The notes below the pieces were generated by a model. The model saw only the letters and a program-made list of their open reading frames with translations, ran no database searches and had not been told where the DNA came from. Positions 45,626 through 45,860 of a stretch of DNA of 45,860 nt are shown here, piece by piece. Made by a program: the position numbers and the translations under genes. The DNA lies in assembly GCA_029866155.1 (NCBI GenBank), contig JARWZW010000036.1, positions 1 through 45,860 of the forward strand, read 5' to 3'. This stretch comes from Caulobacter sp. (lineage in GTDB: Bacteria; Pseudomonadota; Alphaproteobacteria; Caulobacterales; Caulobacteraceae). The stretch's first letter is position 1, and each line of letters starts with the position of its first letter.

Positions 45626-45860
45626 TCAGAAGTTGATCGAGATCGTCGAACGGCGGTTCAGGGGTTCCTTGACCCCGTCGCCGGTGGCGACGGCAGGAGC
45701 AGCTTCACCCTTCCAGTCGACAGCGAGCTTGCCGCCATCGACACCCATGCCGACCAGGGCGTCAGCGACGGCCTTGGAACGACGCTGAGACAGACCGACA
45801 TTGTACTTGGCGCTGCCGGAGGTGTCGGCGTGGCCAACCACGATGATCTGGGTGGCGCCG
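45626..45860 (-). CDS. OmpA-family outer membrane protein, C-terminal part
   Basis: Partial gene running off the right edge; the last 77 codons are present. They form the end of the OmpA peptidoglycan-binding domain: GATQIIVVGHADTSGSAKYN, LSQRRSKAVADALVGMGV and the terminal NRRSTISINF. The aspartate in GHADTSG and the arginine in LSQRRS are the diaminopimelate-binding pair of this domain. It tethers the outer membrane to peptidoglycan. The N-terminal part (barrel, lipoprotein or other) is not in the window. A strong hairpin follows the stop. Confidence 0.93.
   Translation of the reverse strand, partial: GATQIIVVGHADTSGSAKYNVGLSQRRSKAVADALVGMGVDGGKLAVDWKGEAAPAVATGDGVKEPLNRRSTISINF

Overview
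The window is about 45.9 kb of high-GC DNA. It reads as ordinary chromosome of an alphaproteobacterium, most likely Caulobacterales (Caulobacter, Phenylobacterium or Brevundimonas type). The reasons are the alphaproteobacterial forms of RpoD and DnaG, a TonB-dependent receptor next to a PhoD phosphatase, several exported amidohydrolases and esterases, and dispersed palindromic repeats of the kind scattered through such genomes. Genes are dense, GC-rich at third positions, and mostly housekeeping. I see no prophage, transposase, CRISPR array, conjugation gene, tRNA or rRNA.

Layout. 1-16 kb holds the 5' end of carA (minus), a HAD phosphatase, a D-aminoacylase-like lipoprotein, two transporters, a PhnA-domain protein, dnaG (plus), a zinc alcohol dehydrogenase, a carboxylesterase, a putative 2OG-Fe(II) oxygenase, three unrecognised small proteins and rpoD (minus). 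dnaG and rpoD, often neighbours in proteobacteria, here face each other across about 5.3 kb of unrelated genes. 16-22.3 kb holds an M23 peptidase, an arsenic operon (arsR-ACR3-arsC), cysS, and folE followed by hisI. 22.3-27 kb holds a TonB-dependent receptor and a Tat-exported PhoD phosphatase in one direction, probably a phosphate-scavenging pair. 27-35.9 kb holds an RluD-type pseudouridine synthase, an M20 amidohydrolase, threonine dehydratase, a MmcQ/YjbR protein, a hybrid histidine kinase, ubiD, dapE and a half-size EamA protein. 35.9-38.5 kb is the def, fmt, truA translation group, with a small lipoprotein gene lying antisense between def and fmt. 38.5-45.9 kb holds rmuC, an exported amidohydrolase, an alpha/beta hydrolase, AMP nucleosidase, htpX, a UPF0016/TMEM165 cation transporter and the 3' end of an OmpA-family gene.

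The most informative non-coding feature is the roughly 200-nt leader of the UPF0016 gene at 44812. It carries the two hallmark blocks of the yybP-ykoY (manganese) riboswitch and a plausible pair of mutually exclusive hairpins next to the ribosome binding site. Other non-coding signals are a 194-bp element with 15-bp terminal inverted repeats at 11423-11616, a 122-bp near-palindrome at 325-446, a possible Pho box before the receptor gene, a candidate ArsR operator, and an inverted repeat just before the alpha/beta hydrolase gene.

I found no clearly new multi-gene system. The points most worth checking are the riboswitch, the metal-ligand losses in the D-aminoacylase-like protein and in DnaG, the gene arrangement at def/fmt, and the repeat elements.
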